From contig CALVKK010000009.1 in assembly GCA_944332645.1 (NCBI GenBank), positions 1 through 20,754 on the forward strand: a stretch of DNA of 20,754 nt, in the 5' to 3' direction. Every line of letters begins with the position of its first letter. Positions within the stretch are counted from its first letter, which is position 1. Below the pieces are notes generated by a model. It was not told the origin of the DNA. It did no database searches and saw only the letters and a list, made by a program, of their open reading frames with translations. A program made the translations under genes and the position numbers. This DNA is from an uncultured Bacilli bacterium (GTDB taxonomy: Bacteria; Bacillota_I; Bacilli_A; RF39; UBA660). Of this stretch, positions 5,962-13,618 are shown one piece after another.

Positions 5962-5999
5962 TATCTAATAGATTATATTAACCTATTAGATAAAATATG
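5962..5999 (-). promoter_or_regulatory. spoIIIAH upstream region: CATANNNTA box and 10-bp inverted repeat
   Basis: On the minus strand CATATTTTA (5999-5991) fits a mother-cell sigma -10, though no matching -35 is clear. It runs directly into a perfect 10-bp inverted repeat (TATCTAATAG at 5962-5971 and its complement at 5983-5992, 11-nt spacer). The repeat ends just before the ribosome binding site. It could be a regulator operator or an mRNA hairpin at the 5' end. Confidence 0.4.
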
Positions 6000-6113
6000 A
6001 TAAAACGGTAAGTGCGGATTAAAAAAGTGTGATTGAATTATTTGTTAATCATATCTACATAAAAAATAAAATTTTAAAAAAATATAAAAAAAGGTTTATT
6101 TTTTTTTAGTATA

Positions 6114-6122
6114 TGATATAAT
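6114..6122 (+). promoter_or_regulatory. Extended -10 promoter of rpsB-tsf
   Basis: TGATATAAT, the same extended -10 as galU, polA and murI, with a start near 6129. This leaves a leader of about 147 nt. Confidence 0.65.
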
Positions 6123-6128
6123 ATTATT

Positions 6129-6275
6129 GGCTTTTTTAAACCGCTGGACATTCGGGGATTGCTATTAAATAGAAAATGTCACAAAACACAAACATGAATT
6201 TTCATGCCTAGTGCTTTATTTTAAAGTGGTGTGATTTTGAAATGTTTGAAAGTAATAACAAAAGGAGGAAAAAAT
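6129..6275 (+). promoter_or_regulatory. Structured rpsB 5' leader, candidate S2 autoregulatory RNA
   Basis: Three local hairpins are visible. GACATT/AATGTC (6147-6152 with 6175-6180) encloses a small CTAT/ATAG stem. CATGA/TCATG is at 6193-6206. GCTTTA/TAAAGT is at 6213-6227. CAAAA (6182-6186) can also pair with TTTTG (6235-6239) to close the last two. A long folded leader before rpsB suggests feedback by free S2, as known for ribosomal protein operons. No named Rfam family is claimed. Confidence 0.45.
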
Positions 6276-7307
6276 ATGGCAGTTGTGTCAATGAGTTATT
6301 TACTTGAAGCTGGTGTTCATTTTGGGCATCAAACTAAAAGATGGAATCCTAAGATGAAGGAATACATTTACACATCTCGTGATGATATTTACATTATTGA
6401 TTTACAAAAAACAGCTAAGAAAATTGATGAGGCTTATACGGCTTTAAAAGAAATTGTTACTAATGGTGGGGCAGTTTTGTTTGTAGGTACTAGAAAACAA
6501 GCTCAAGAAGCTATTAAAGAAGAAGCAATCAGGTCAAATTCTTATTATGTAACTGAAAGATGGTTAGGAGGAACTTTAACTAATTTCAAAACAATTAGAA
6601 GAAGAGTAAGACGATTAGAAGAAATCGAAAAAATGGAAACAGATGGTACATTTGACTTGTTGCCAAAGAAAGAAGTTATCGGCTTAAAGAAGGAATATGC
6701 AAAATTGGATAATTTATTATGCGGAATTAGAGAAATGAATAAATTACCTCAAGCTCTTTTCATAGTAGATCCTTCCAAAGAAGAAAATGCTATCAAAGAA
6801 GCTAGAAAATTAAATATCCCAGTTTTCGGAATTGTCGATACTAATTGTGATCCAGATATGGTTGATTATGTAATTCCTGCTAATGACGATGCTATAAGAG
6901 CTGTCAAGCTAATTACTAGTGTTATGGCTAACGCTATTGTCGAAGCTAACGGTGGGGAAATAATTGACTATGTTAGTGATAAAAACAAGGATGAAAATGC
7001 TACTGAAGTAATGCAAAAAGCATTAGAAACAGTAAAAAGAAAAGAAGAAAGACCTAAAAAGGAAAACAAAAATTTTAAGAAATCATTTGTTAAAAAAGAA
7101 GAAAAAAAAGAATTTAAGCCTGAAGTAAAAGAAGAAGAAACTAAAGTTGTTAAAGAAGTTAAACAAACTGAAAACTCAAAAAAAGAAGATAAGGTTGAAT
7201 CACTGGATAAAATGACTGTTGCTGAACTAAAGGAGTTAGCTAAAGTAAAAGAAATCAAAGGTTATTCAACTATGAAAAAAGCCGAATTATTAGAAGCTTT
7301 AAAATAA
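6276..7307 (+). CDS. rpsB: 30S ribosomal protein S2 with a C-terminal Rho-N/SAP-like extension
   Basis: Residues 1-232 are a full S2 core: M-S-Y-L-L-E-A-G-V-H-F-G-H-Q-T, F-V-G-T-R-K-Q-A, W-L-G-G-T-L-T-N-F and F-I-V-D-P segments. S2 is normally about 230-260 residues; this protein has 343. The extra part is a lysine/glutamate-rich, probably disordered linker (about 236-308). It ends in a compact motif (309-343) of the type L-D-K-M-T-V-A-E-L-K-E-L-A-K...I-K-G-Y-S-T-M-K-K-A-E-L-L-E-A-L. That resembles the Rho N-terminal/SAP/HeH helix-extended-loop-helix fold, which binds nucleic acid. The ATG at 6276, 7 nt after AAAGGAGG, is the start. An upstream in-frame extension has no such site. It is co-transcribed with tsf, 13 nt downstream. 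Confidence 0.95.
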   Translation: MAVVSMSYLLEAGVHFGHQTKRWNPKMKEYIYTSRDDIYIIDLQKTAKKIDEAYTALKEIVTNGGAVLFVGTRKQAQEAIKEEAIRSNSYYVTERWLGGTLTNFKTIRRRVRRLEEIEKMETDGTFDLLPKKEVIGLKKEYAKLDNLLCGIREMNKLPQALFIVDPSKEENAIKEARKLNIPVFGIVDTNCDPDMVDYVIPANDDAIRAVKLITSVMANAIVEANGGEIIDYVSDKNKDENATEVMQKALETVKRKEERPKKENKNFKKSFVKKEEKKEFKPEVKEEETKVVKEVKQTENSKKEDKVESLDKMTVAELKELAKVKEIKGYSTMKKAELLEALK

Positions 7308-7320
7308 GGAGAAGAAAATA

Positions 7321-8193
7321 ATGATAAGTGCTAGTTTAGTAAAAGAATTAAGAGAAGCAACTGGTGCTGGTATGCTTGATTGTAAAAAAGCCCTAGAAGC
7401 CACTAATGGTTCTATAGATGAAGCTATCAACTGGTTACGTGAAAAAGGAATTAGTAAAGCAGCTAAAAAAGCAGATCGAATCGCTGCCGAAGGATTAGCC
7501 GCTACACTTATAAATGGCAACAAAGCAGTTATTGTTGAAGTAAATTCAGAAACTGATTTTGTAGCTAAAAACGATGAATTTAAAGATTTAGTTCAAACTA
7601 TTTTAAATGCTATTATCGATAATGATGTTAAAACTAATGATGATGTTTTAAAATTAAATGTTAATGGTGAAACTATTGAAGAAATTATCGTTAATAAAAC
7701 AGCTAAAATTGGCGAGAAATTATCATTTAGAAGATTTGAAAAATTGACTAAGAATGATAATCAGGTATTTGGTTCATATTTACACATGGGAGGTAAAATA
7801 GCAGTATTAGTTACATTATCTAATACGACTGAAGAAGTCGCAAAAGATGTGGCTATGCATGCTGCTGCAATGCGTCCTAGTGTAATAAGAAGAGATCAAA
7901 TATCTAAAGAAGAAGTAGAAAAAGAAAGAGAAATTTTAAAAGAACAAGCGATTAATGAAGGTAAGCCTGCTGAAATAGCTGAAAAAATGGTTGAAGGCAG
8001 ATTGTTGAAATTTTATCAAGAATCATGTTTAGAAGAACAATCTTTTGTTAAAGATGATAGTATTAATGTTTTGACTTATGTGAAAAATAATGGCGGAACT
8101 ATCGATAATATGATTAGATTTGAAGTTGGCGAAGGTATGGCTAAAAGAGAAGACAACTTTGCTGAAGAAGTCGCAAAACAAATGGGTGCTTAA
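7321..8193 (+). CDS. tsf: Elongation factor Ts
   Basis: Guanine-nucleotide exchange factor for EF-Tu, 290 residues, full length. The N-terminal UBA-like domain carries V-K-E-L-R-E-A-T-G-A-G-M-L-D-C-K-K-A-L (about 8-26). The central signature V-E-V-N-S-E-T-D-F-V-A-K-N-D-E-F (about 72-87) holds the T-D-F-V motif that contacts EF-Tu. A strong AAGGAG precedes the ATG. The rpsB-tsf pairing is almost universal in bacteria. No clear terminator is visible in the 145-nt gap to the convergent dacA; only AT-rich sequence with a low-complexity palindrome near 8317-8332. Confidence 0.97.
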   Translation: MISASLVKELREATGAGMLDCKKALEATNGSIDEAINWLREKGISKAAKKADRIAAEGLAATLINGNKAVIVEVNSETDFVAKNDEFKDLVQTILNAIIDNDVKTNDDVLKLNVNGETIEEIIVNKTAKIGEKLSFRRFEKLTKNDNQVFGSYLHMGGKIAVLVTLSNTTEEVAKDVAMHAAAMRPSVIRRDQISKEEVEKEREILKEQAINEGKPAEIAEKMVEGRLLKFYQESCLEEQSFVKDDSINVLTYVKNNGGTIDNMIRFEVGEGMAKREDNFAEEVAKQMGA

Positions 8194-8338
8194 GACATCC
8201 ATTTTTTCTTGATTTATTTCATTTAGAGTTTAGTTTTGATAATATTTAATAAATGAATTATTTTTAGGTTTAAAATTTTATGTTACTTAATTTTTATAGT
8301 ATATAACAATTAATAATTTATTATATAATAAACAAACA

Positions 8339-9535
8339 TTAAACTCTTTGATCTTTTCTTTTTGTTTTAAATATAATTATTATTATGAAAATGGTTGTTA
8401 TTAATAATAATTTTAATATATTATCAGCGAAAAAACTAATAATTGAAAATGTTAAACCACCACTATATATAATTGGTATGGTTTCGATAATTTCATCATT
8501 AAAAATAATATTTAAAGATCCAATCTTCCCCTCTTTAGTAAAATAGTTTATTTCTTCTAAACCATTATATTGAAATTCAAAATCATCTTTATTAATACTT
8601 GTATTTAAATATCTAGAAACAGTTAAATTAGCTTTGATCTCTATCTTCTTTTCTTTGCTATTGACAGTATCTAAAGTTACAATAGTATCATCTGGTTTAA
8701 TGATGTCTAAATAATGGTAATTAGAAGTATAGTAATCATAAATCATATTAGCATCCATAATATGAAGGGGATAATCACTTTGAGCATTGGCATTAGTAGT
8801 TATAAGCATGTATTCAATATTATCATAATTAGCAATACTAGATAAACAATATCCAGCTTTGGTGGTAAAACCAGTCTTAGAACCATAGATATATTTATTT
8901 TCGATATTATATCTATTCAAATAACTAGAATAAACGCTTTTAAATGTTAATGAATTGTCACTAGTTGTATATTCATCAGATGTGTATATTTCTTTAAATA
9001 ATGGATTTTGTAGGGCATATTTAAGAACAATACTCATATCTCTGACTGTTGAATAATGATTGTCAGTATCAAGACCAGACGTATTTGCAAAATGGGTATT
9101 AGTTAGTCCTAATTCATTAGCTTTGCTATTCATAAGCACAACAAAGTTATCTTCGCCACCTGATATATAATAAGCTAAAGTACCGGTTGCATCTGCACCA
9201 GAAGGAAGCAAAACACCGTATAATAAATCTAAATAAGTTACGGTTTGACCTAGTCTAAATCCAGCTACTGAAGCATTAGCTTCAATTAGTCCATCCAAGG
9301 CTTGATAAGGGATTGTTATATGTTCATTAATATTATCGATGTTTTCAATAGCAACAATCGTCGTCATTATTTTAGTCAAACTGGCAATATAAGTCTTTTC
9401 ATCAGCATTTTTTTCAAAAATAACAATATCATCATTCATGTTATATAAAATAGCATTTTCGGAATTTATTTCCAATGCTTTAATACTAATTGGAGTAAAA
9501 AAAACTAAAAAGATTAAAAATTTTAGATATTTCAT
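8339..9535 (-). CDS. D-alanyl-D-alanine carboxypeptidase (low-molecular-weight PBP, DacA/DacF type)
   Basis: Trims the terminal D-Ala of peptidoglycan stem peptides outside the cell. The 398-residue protein has a signal peptide (about 1-20), a serine peptidase S11 domain and a C-terminal membrane anchor (about 365-388) followed by a basic tail. The active-site boxes are S-L-T-K (52-55, nucleophile Ser52) and K-T-G (220-222). The middle box reads S-G-A-D (112-115), with Ala where the classical S-x-N has Asn. AGGAGG lies 4-5 nt before the ATG. The gene is 8 nt behind yigZ and probably shares its transcript. A peptidoglycan enzyme fits a walled sporulating Firmicute and argues against a true mycoplasma. 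Confidence 0.9.
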   Translation of the reverse strand: MKYLKFLIFLVFFTPISIKALEINSENAILYNMNDDIVIFEKNADEKTYIASLTKIMTTIVAIENIDNINEHITIPYQALDGLIEANASVAGFRLGQTVTYLDLLYGVLLPSGADATGTLAYYISGGEDNFVVLMNSKANELGLTNTHFANTSGLDTDNHYSTVRDMSIVLKYALQNPLFKEIYTSDEYTTSDNSLTFKSVYSSYLNRYNIENKYIYGSKTGFTTKAGYCLSSIANYDNIEYMLITTNANAQSDYPLHIMDANMIYDYYTSNYHYLDIIKPDDTIVTLDTVNSKEKKIEIKANLTVSRYLNTSINKDDFEFQYNGLEEINYFTKEGKIGSLNIIFNDEIIETIPIIYSGGLTFSIISFFADNILKLLLITTIFIIIIIFKTKRKDQRV

Positions 9536-9543
9536 GAAACCTC

Positions 9544-10113
9544 CTACATATATATTTCTTTCATAATATTTATTTCACTTAACTGTTCTAATTTATTTTT
9601 TATTTTGTTAAAATTGTCAACAGTTATATTGATATCATAAGTTGTTGAATTTAAAAAATCTTTGTTGATGATTATACAATCATTTAATAAATAGTTAATT
9701 TCTTTACTTTTAGAATAATCAAAAGAAATTCTAATTAAAAAACCTTTTTGTAAAATTTTGATTTTTAAACCATTTTTAGCTGCATTACTATATGTTCTAA
9801 TCAAACCACCAGCTCCTAATTTTACTCCTCCAAAATATCTTATTACAATGCATAAAACATGATTCAGTTGTTCCTTTTTTAAAACATTTAGAATTGGTAA
9901 TCCGGCAGTGTTAGATGGTTCACCATCATCACTTGCTTTAATATTACTATCAATGATATAAGCATAACAGTAATGGGTAGCATCTTTATATTTTTCTTTG
10001 ACATTTTTTAATATGATGTCGATGTCATCTAAGTCATCAACTTGATAAAACAAGGTGATAAATTTTGACTTGTTAACAATCATTTCATTTATGTTGTCAA
10101 AAACTGTTTTCAT
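9544..10113 (-). CDS. yigZ: YigZ/IMPACT (UPF0029) family protein
   Basis: A 189-residue protein with the N-terminal Impact domain (about 10-115). It shows D-D-G-E-P-S-N-T-A-G-L-P-I-L and R-Y-F-G-G-V-K-L-G-A-G-G-L-I-R-T-Y, the two diagnostic motifs, then a shorter C-terminal ferredoxin-like domain (about 130-185). The biochemical role is not settled. Eukaryotic IMPACT proteins regulate the Gcn2 kinase; bacterial members are often described as translation-associated. AGGTGA precedes the ATG at 5 nt. It is the first gene of the yigZ-dacA unit. Confidence 0.92.
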   Translation of the reverse strand: MKTVFDNINEMIVNKSKFITLFYQVDDLDDIDIILKNVKEKYKDATHYCYAYIIDSNIKASDDGEPSNTAGLPILNVLKKEQLNHVLCIVIRYFGGVKLGAGGLIRTYSNAAKNGLKIKILQKGFLIRISFDYSKSKEINYLLNDCIIINKDFLNSTTYDINITVDNFNKIKNKLEQLSEINIMKEIYM

Positions 10114-10128
10114 AATTTCACCTAAATA

Positions 10129-10157
10129 ATTATAACTTATTATTTAAAATAAGTCTA
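10129..10157 (-). promoter_or_regulatory. Promoter of yigZ-dacA
   Basis: On the minus strand TAGACT (10157-10152) and TATAAT (10134-10129) are 17 bp apart. It overlaps the divergent promoter of the radical SAM gene within a 66-bp intergenic region. Confidence 0.6.
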
Positions 10158-10171
10158 GATTATGGTAGAAT
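10143..10171 (+). promoter_or_regulatory. Promoter of the radical SAM gene
   Basis: TTTAAA (10143-10148), 17 bp, then TAGAAT (10166-10171) with a TGG extension. The expected start (10178-10180) coincides with the ATG, so the mRNA is probably leaderless. Confidence 0.55.
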
Positions 10172-10179
10172 AAATAAGT

Positions 10180-10974
10180 ATGAAAAAGTTTAAAAAAATT
10201 TATGTTGAAATAACTAACATTTGTAATTTGAATTGCAAGTTTTGTTCAAAAGATAACAAGCCAAAAAAAGAAATGACACTATTAGAATTTGAACATATTC
10301 TAAAGCAGATTGATAAATATACAGATTATCTTTATTTGCATGTCAAAGGTGAACCATTATTACATTCTAAAATAGGACAAATAATCGATTTATGCAAAAA
10401 ATATAATAAGCAGATTAATATAACAACCAATGGAACGTTGATAAAACAAAAATTAAATATTTTAAAAAATGTTCGACAAGTTAACATTTCTTTACATAGT
10501 CTAATTGATAAAAGTCAATTAAAAAGTATTTTAGAGTGTGGTAGTTATTTAAGTAATAGGGGTGTTCAGGTTGTTTATCGCTTTTGGACTAATCATAATT
10601 CTGATTTGATTAAAACAGTTTTAAATTATTATAATTATAAAAAAGAAATATCTGATAATATGAAATTAAAAAACAATCTTTATTTAAATAAGTCGTTTCA
10701 ATTTATCTGGCCTAGCCTAAATAGTAATATAATAAGTAAAAAGGGATATTGTTATGGCCTTAATAAACATATTGGTATTTTGGTTGATGGGACAGTTATT
10801 CCTTGTTGTTTAGATAGCAGTGGTATAATAAATTTAGGTAATATTTATCAAGAAGATTTAAACGACATATTAAATAAAGATAAAACAAAGAAAATTATAA
10901 ATGGATTTAAAAATAATGAATTAGTCGATGAATTATGCCAAAAATGTGATTTTAGGAAGAAGGTGTTTAAATGA
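10180..10974 (+). CDS. Radical SAM protein with a partial SPASM-like tail
   Basis: A 264-residue member. C15-x3-C19-x2-C22 (C-N-L-N-C-K-F-C) binds the 4Fe-4S cluster that cleaves S-adenosylmethionine. V-K-G-E-P-L-L-H (the G-E-P motif) and I-T-T-N-G-T-L follow in the expected places. The C-terminal part has a G-x-C-x-G...D-G-x-V-x-P-C-C-L-D...L-G-N-I...C-Q-K-C pattern, as in SPASM/twitch domains that hold an auxiliary cluster. The substrate is unknown; no peptide precursor gene is adjacent, so a peptide-modifying role is not shown. No Shine-Dalgarno precedes the ATG. Its TGA overlaps the ATG of the uvrC remnant (ATGA), so the two were an operon. Confidence 0.85.
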   Translation: MKKFKKIYVEITNICNLNCKFCSKDNKPKKEMTLLEFEHILKQIDKYTDYLYLHVKGEPLLHSKIGQIIDLCKKYNKQINITTNGTLIKQKLNILKNVRQVNISLHSLIDKSQLKSILECGSYLSNRGVQVVYRFWTNHNSDLIKTVLNYYNYKKEISDNMKLKNNLYLNKSFQFIWPSLNSNIISKKGYCYGLNKHIGILVDGTVIPCCLDSSGIINLGNIYQEDLNDILNKDKTKKIINGFKNNELVDELCQKCDFRKKVFK

Positions 10975-12735
10975 TAAAAGAAAAACTATCGTTAGTTCCA
11001 CAAAAACCGGGATGCTATTTAATCAAAAAAAAAGATAGTAATATTATTTCCGTTGGTAAAGAAAAAAAATAGAAAAACCGTTTAAGTTCTTATTTTAGGG
11101 GCACTCATTTTGGAAAAACAGCAAAATTAGTCAGTGAAATAGTTGATTTTGATTATATGGTTGTTAACACAGAAATGGAAGCTTTGATTTTAGAAAACAA
11201 TTTAATCAAGCAATATGATCCAAAATATAATATTTTATTAAGGGATGATAAGAGTTATCCATACATTGAATTAACTAATGATAATGTTCCAAGATTAACA
11301 ATCGTAAGAAGTATTAATCGCAAAAAGAATTTAAATTATCTATATGGCCCTTATCCTAATGTTACAGCAGCAAGAAATACTGTCAATTTATTAAATCGAA
11401 TGTATCCTTTAAGAAAATGTACAACTTATAATAAAAAGCCTTGTCTTTATTATCATATCAATCAATGTTTAGGTTATTGCACTAATGAAGTCCCACAGGA
11501 AAAAATAGAAGTAATGCGTCATGATATCATTAGATTTTTAAAAGGTGATCATAGTTTGATAACTAATAAGATAAGGAAAGAAATGTTAGATGAAAGTGAA
11601 TTAATGCATTATGAAAAAGCACAAGAATTAAAAGAATTACTAGACTATATTGAAATAGTTTTAACTAAACAGCAAGTCGAAATGGGAGATATGGTTGATC
11701 GTGATGTGTTTGGTTTTTATTCTGACAAAGGTTATTTATCTATCGAAGTTTTCTTTATAAGAGGATCGAAGTTAATAGGTAAACATTCTAAAATATTTCC
11801 TTTAATTGACGATTTATATGATAGTATCACCAGTTATATAACTAAATTTTATGATAAAGACATTATTAAACCCAAAGAAATATTAGTTTCGGGGGGACTT
11901 GATATCGATTTGATAAGTCAGTATTTAAATGTTAAAGTATTAAGTCCAATTAAAGGTAACAAGAAAAAAATAATTGATATGGCGGCTAATAATGCGAAGA
12001 TATTATTAAATGAAAAATTTGAATTAATTAAGAAAGATGAAGAAAAGACAACTTTAGCGAATGAAGAACTAAGAACGATTTTAAAAATTCCTAAACTAGA
12101 TCGAATTGAAATATTTGATAATTCTAATCTTTTTGGTAACTTTAATGTGTCAGGGATGGTCGTTTATTGATGGGAAAGAAGCTAAAAACGAATATCGTAA
12201 ATATAAAATAACTGTTGATAAAAATGATGATTATGGAACAATGAAGGAAGTTATATATCGAAGATATTTTCGTGTTTTAAAGGACAATCTTCAAAAACCT
12301 GATTTGATTATTGTCGATGGTGGAGTAGGGCAGATACATATTGCAAGAGAAATATTAAAAGTTTTGAATTTAGATATTATGGTAGTTGGACTTAAAAAAG
12401 ATGATAAGCACACTACTAGTAAACTGTTAGCTTTTGATCCAATAATAGAAATTGATATCGATAAAAATAGTGATTTATTTCATTACTTAGAAAGAATGCA
12501 AGATGAAGTTCACAATTATACAATCAATTATCATAAACAACTAAGAAGTAAAGGCAGTTTAGAGAGTGTTTTAAGCAATATCTCAGGTATTGGTGAAAAA
12601 AGGAGAATTATGTTATTAAAGAAATATAAGAGCATTAATAAGTTAAAAGAATTAAGTATTGAGGAATTAGAAAAAAGTTTACCGAGCGAAGTAGCTATTA
12701 ATTTATATAATTATTTACAAGAATTTGACAAATAA
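10971..12735 (+). pseudogene. uvrC: uvrC, excinuclease ABC subunit C, disrupted by an amber codon and a frameshift
   Basis: UvrC makes both incisions in nucleotide excision repair. The homology runs from the ATG at 10971, with AAGGTG upstream, to 12735: about 588 codons, the normal length. Two lesions break it. A TAG at 11070-11072 (codon 34) replaces the conserved Leu of the G-K-x-K-N-L-K-N-R motif. Between about 12157 and 12170 the frame shifts (net -2 or +1), just after F-D-N-S-N...M-V-V and before I-D-G-K-E...Y-R-K-Y-K-I. Conserved sites are also eroded: the GIY-YIG Tyr reads I-S-V-G, and I-V-D-G-G-K-G-Q reads I-V-D-G-G-V-G-Q. The UvrB-binding region, the nuclease acids (F-D-N-S-N, I-V-D-G-G), Q-D-E-V-H and the C-terminal (HhH)2 are still recognisable. 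Sequencing error cannot explain all of this, so recent gene decay is likely. Confidence 0.9.
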
Positions 12736-12752
12736 TTTATTTTTGCTATTAT
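12725..12752 (+). promoter_or_regulatory. Promoter of the kinase-like gene, inside the uvrC end
   Basis: A perfect TTGACA (12725-12730), 16 bp, then TATTAT (12747-12752). It overlaps the final codons and stop of uvrC, so the next gene does not depend on uvrC transcription. Confidence 0.6.
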
Positions 12753-12772
12753 ATATGACTGGTGATTATTTT

Positions 12773-13477
12773 ATGCAAGATTTATATTTTAAAAATGAAG
12801 ATCATTTAAATGTTTTTGTTAAAAATTTACAATTTATTGGTTTCGGATCAGAGGGCTGTTGTTATAAACTTAATAAAAATACTGTTTTTAAATACTTGTG
12901 CGGTCCTTCTTATGAAGAAAAGACTAAAGATGAAATATTGCAATTTAAGAATGTCAAAATTCCTAATTATGTATTTGCTCAAAATATAGCTTATTTAAAT
13001 GATGAAATAGTTGGTGTTTTAATGCGTTATATTAGTGGTAAAAAAGTTGAAAATAAATTGTTTCAAGTGCGTATTTCTAGTTTGATTAAAGCCTTTGATG
13101 ATTTAGTTGTTGCAACAAGAAAATTATCTAAGCTTGGAATAAGTGTTTATGATATTTGTACTGTAAACATGTTATATAATAATAGCAGATTTTATTTAAT
13201 TGATACAATGGATTATGTAAAAAAGGATATCGATAGCGAGCAAATTTTTATAGATAATATGGTTGCAATAACGAAAGAGATTGAAAGTGCAATAATTCCT
13301 TTGTCTGTCTTAAATTTTATTAATTCAATACCAGAAATATGTAAATTTAGAAAGGATAATGATTTATTGGTTAACCCAAGCTATATCTTAAAAATATTAT
13401 CTGGGGAATTAAATAACTATTTTGGTTATGAAATAAAGACATTTGAAGAAGCTAGTAAAAAATTAATTAAATACTAG
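12773..13477 (+). CDS. Divergent protein-kinase-fold protein, function unknown
   Basis: A 234-residue protein with a weak kinase-like layout. A glycine-rich loop lies at 22-31 (I-G-F-G-S-E-G-C-C-Y), a lysine in the next strand (V-F-K40-Y), a hinge-like M-R-Y-I-S-G-K at 84-90, and a catalytic-loop-like Y-D-I-C-T-V-N-M-L (Asp127, Asn132). L-I-D-T-M-D-Y (Asp144) stands where D-F-G would be. It could be a phosphotransferase (aminoglycoside or choline type), a small Ser/Thr kinase or a pseudokinase; the usual H-x-D is absent. The ATG at 12773 follows GGTGA at 7 nt. An upstream in-frame TTG overlaps the -35 box and is rejected. It has its own promoter and its own terminator. Confidence 0.6.
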   Translation: MQDLYFKNEDHLNVFVKNLQFIGFGSEGCCYKLNKNTVFKYLCGPSYEEKTKDEILQFKNVKIPNYVFAQNIAYLNDEIVGVLMRYISGKKVENKLFQVRISSLIKAFDDLVVATRKLSKLGISVYDICTVNMLYNNSRFYLIDTMDYVKKDIDSEQIFIDNMVAITKEIESAIIPLSVLNFINSIPEICKFRKDNDLLVNPSYILKILSGELNNYFGYEIKTFEEASKKLIKY

Positions 13478-13489
13478 CTTCTTGTTTTT
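13446..13489 (+). terminator. Intrinsic terminator of the kinase-like gene
   Basis: AAGAAGCTAGTA (13446-13457) pairs perfectly with 13472-13483 over 12 bp with a 14-nt loop, followed by G and five T. The left arm encodes the protein's C-terminal residues, and the stop codon lies in the right arm. Confidence 0.85.
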
Positions 13490-13494
13490 ATATT

Positions 13495-13503
13495 TGTTAT
13501 AAT
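13495..13503 (+). promoter_or_regulatory. Extended -10 promoter of tRNA-Arg(CCG)
   Basis: TGTTATAAT ends 8 nt before the tRNA. No clear -35 box is seen. Confidence 0.5.
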
Positions 13504-13511
13504 GTATATAT

Positions 13512-13587
13512 GTCCACGTAGTTCAATGGATAGAATATTCCTCTCCGAAGGGAATGATCATAGGTTCAACTCCTAGCGTGGGCACCA
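13512..13587 (+). tRNA. tRNA-Arg (anticodon CCG)
   Basis: Cloverleaf with acceptor GTCCACG/CGTGGGC (one wobble), anticodon stem TTCCT/GGGAA, and loop CTCCGAA giving CCG (CGG codons). The CCA is encoded. The T stem has one mismatch at its outer pair and the T loop is TTCAACT rather than TTCGAAT. The D stem has a G-T pair. It is therefore less canonical than the other tRNAs, which fits a minor tRNA for a rare codon, but it looks functional. Confidence 0.9.
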
Positions 13588-13599
13588 TAGTGAAATGTG

Positions 13600-13618
13600 C
13601 TCGAACTTTTCGAGTTTT
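13600..13618 (+). terminator. Terminator of tRNA-Arg(CCG)
   Basis: CTCGAA (13600-13605), a 3-nt loop, TTCGAG (13609-13614), then TTTTAATTT. It lies 12 nt after the tRNA. The remaining stretch to about 13790 is AT-rich with no coding or RNA feature that can be supported. Confidence 0.7.

Noticed and set aside
6968..7258. 96-codon open frame on the minus strand inside rpsB
   Set aside because: It is the complement of the Lys/Glu-rich S2 tail, giving Ser/Phe/Leu low complexity, with no ribosome site.
7299..7523. 74-codon open frame antisense to the rpsB-tsf junction
   Set aside because: Overlaps two certain genes and has no ribosome site.
8317..8332. 16-bp palindrome TTTATTATATAATAAA near the dacA end
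   Set aside because: Pure A/T low complexity with no T run after it on either strand; weak as a terminator.
11070..11072. TAG reassigned or pyrrolysine/suppressor readthrough
   Set aside because: TAG is the normal stop of several genes here (glycosyltransferase, polA, gerM), so it is a real stop.
12157..12170. Programmed +1 frameshift in uvrC (TGA read past, as in prfB)
   Set aside because: No stimulatory Shine-Dalgarno-like sequence or CUU slip site. Either way one conserved residue would be missing, and an amber codon upstream already breaks the gene.
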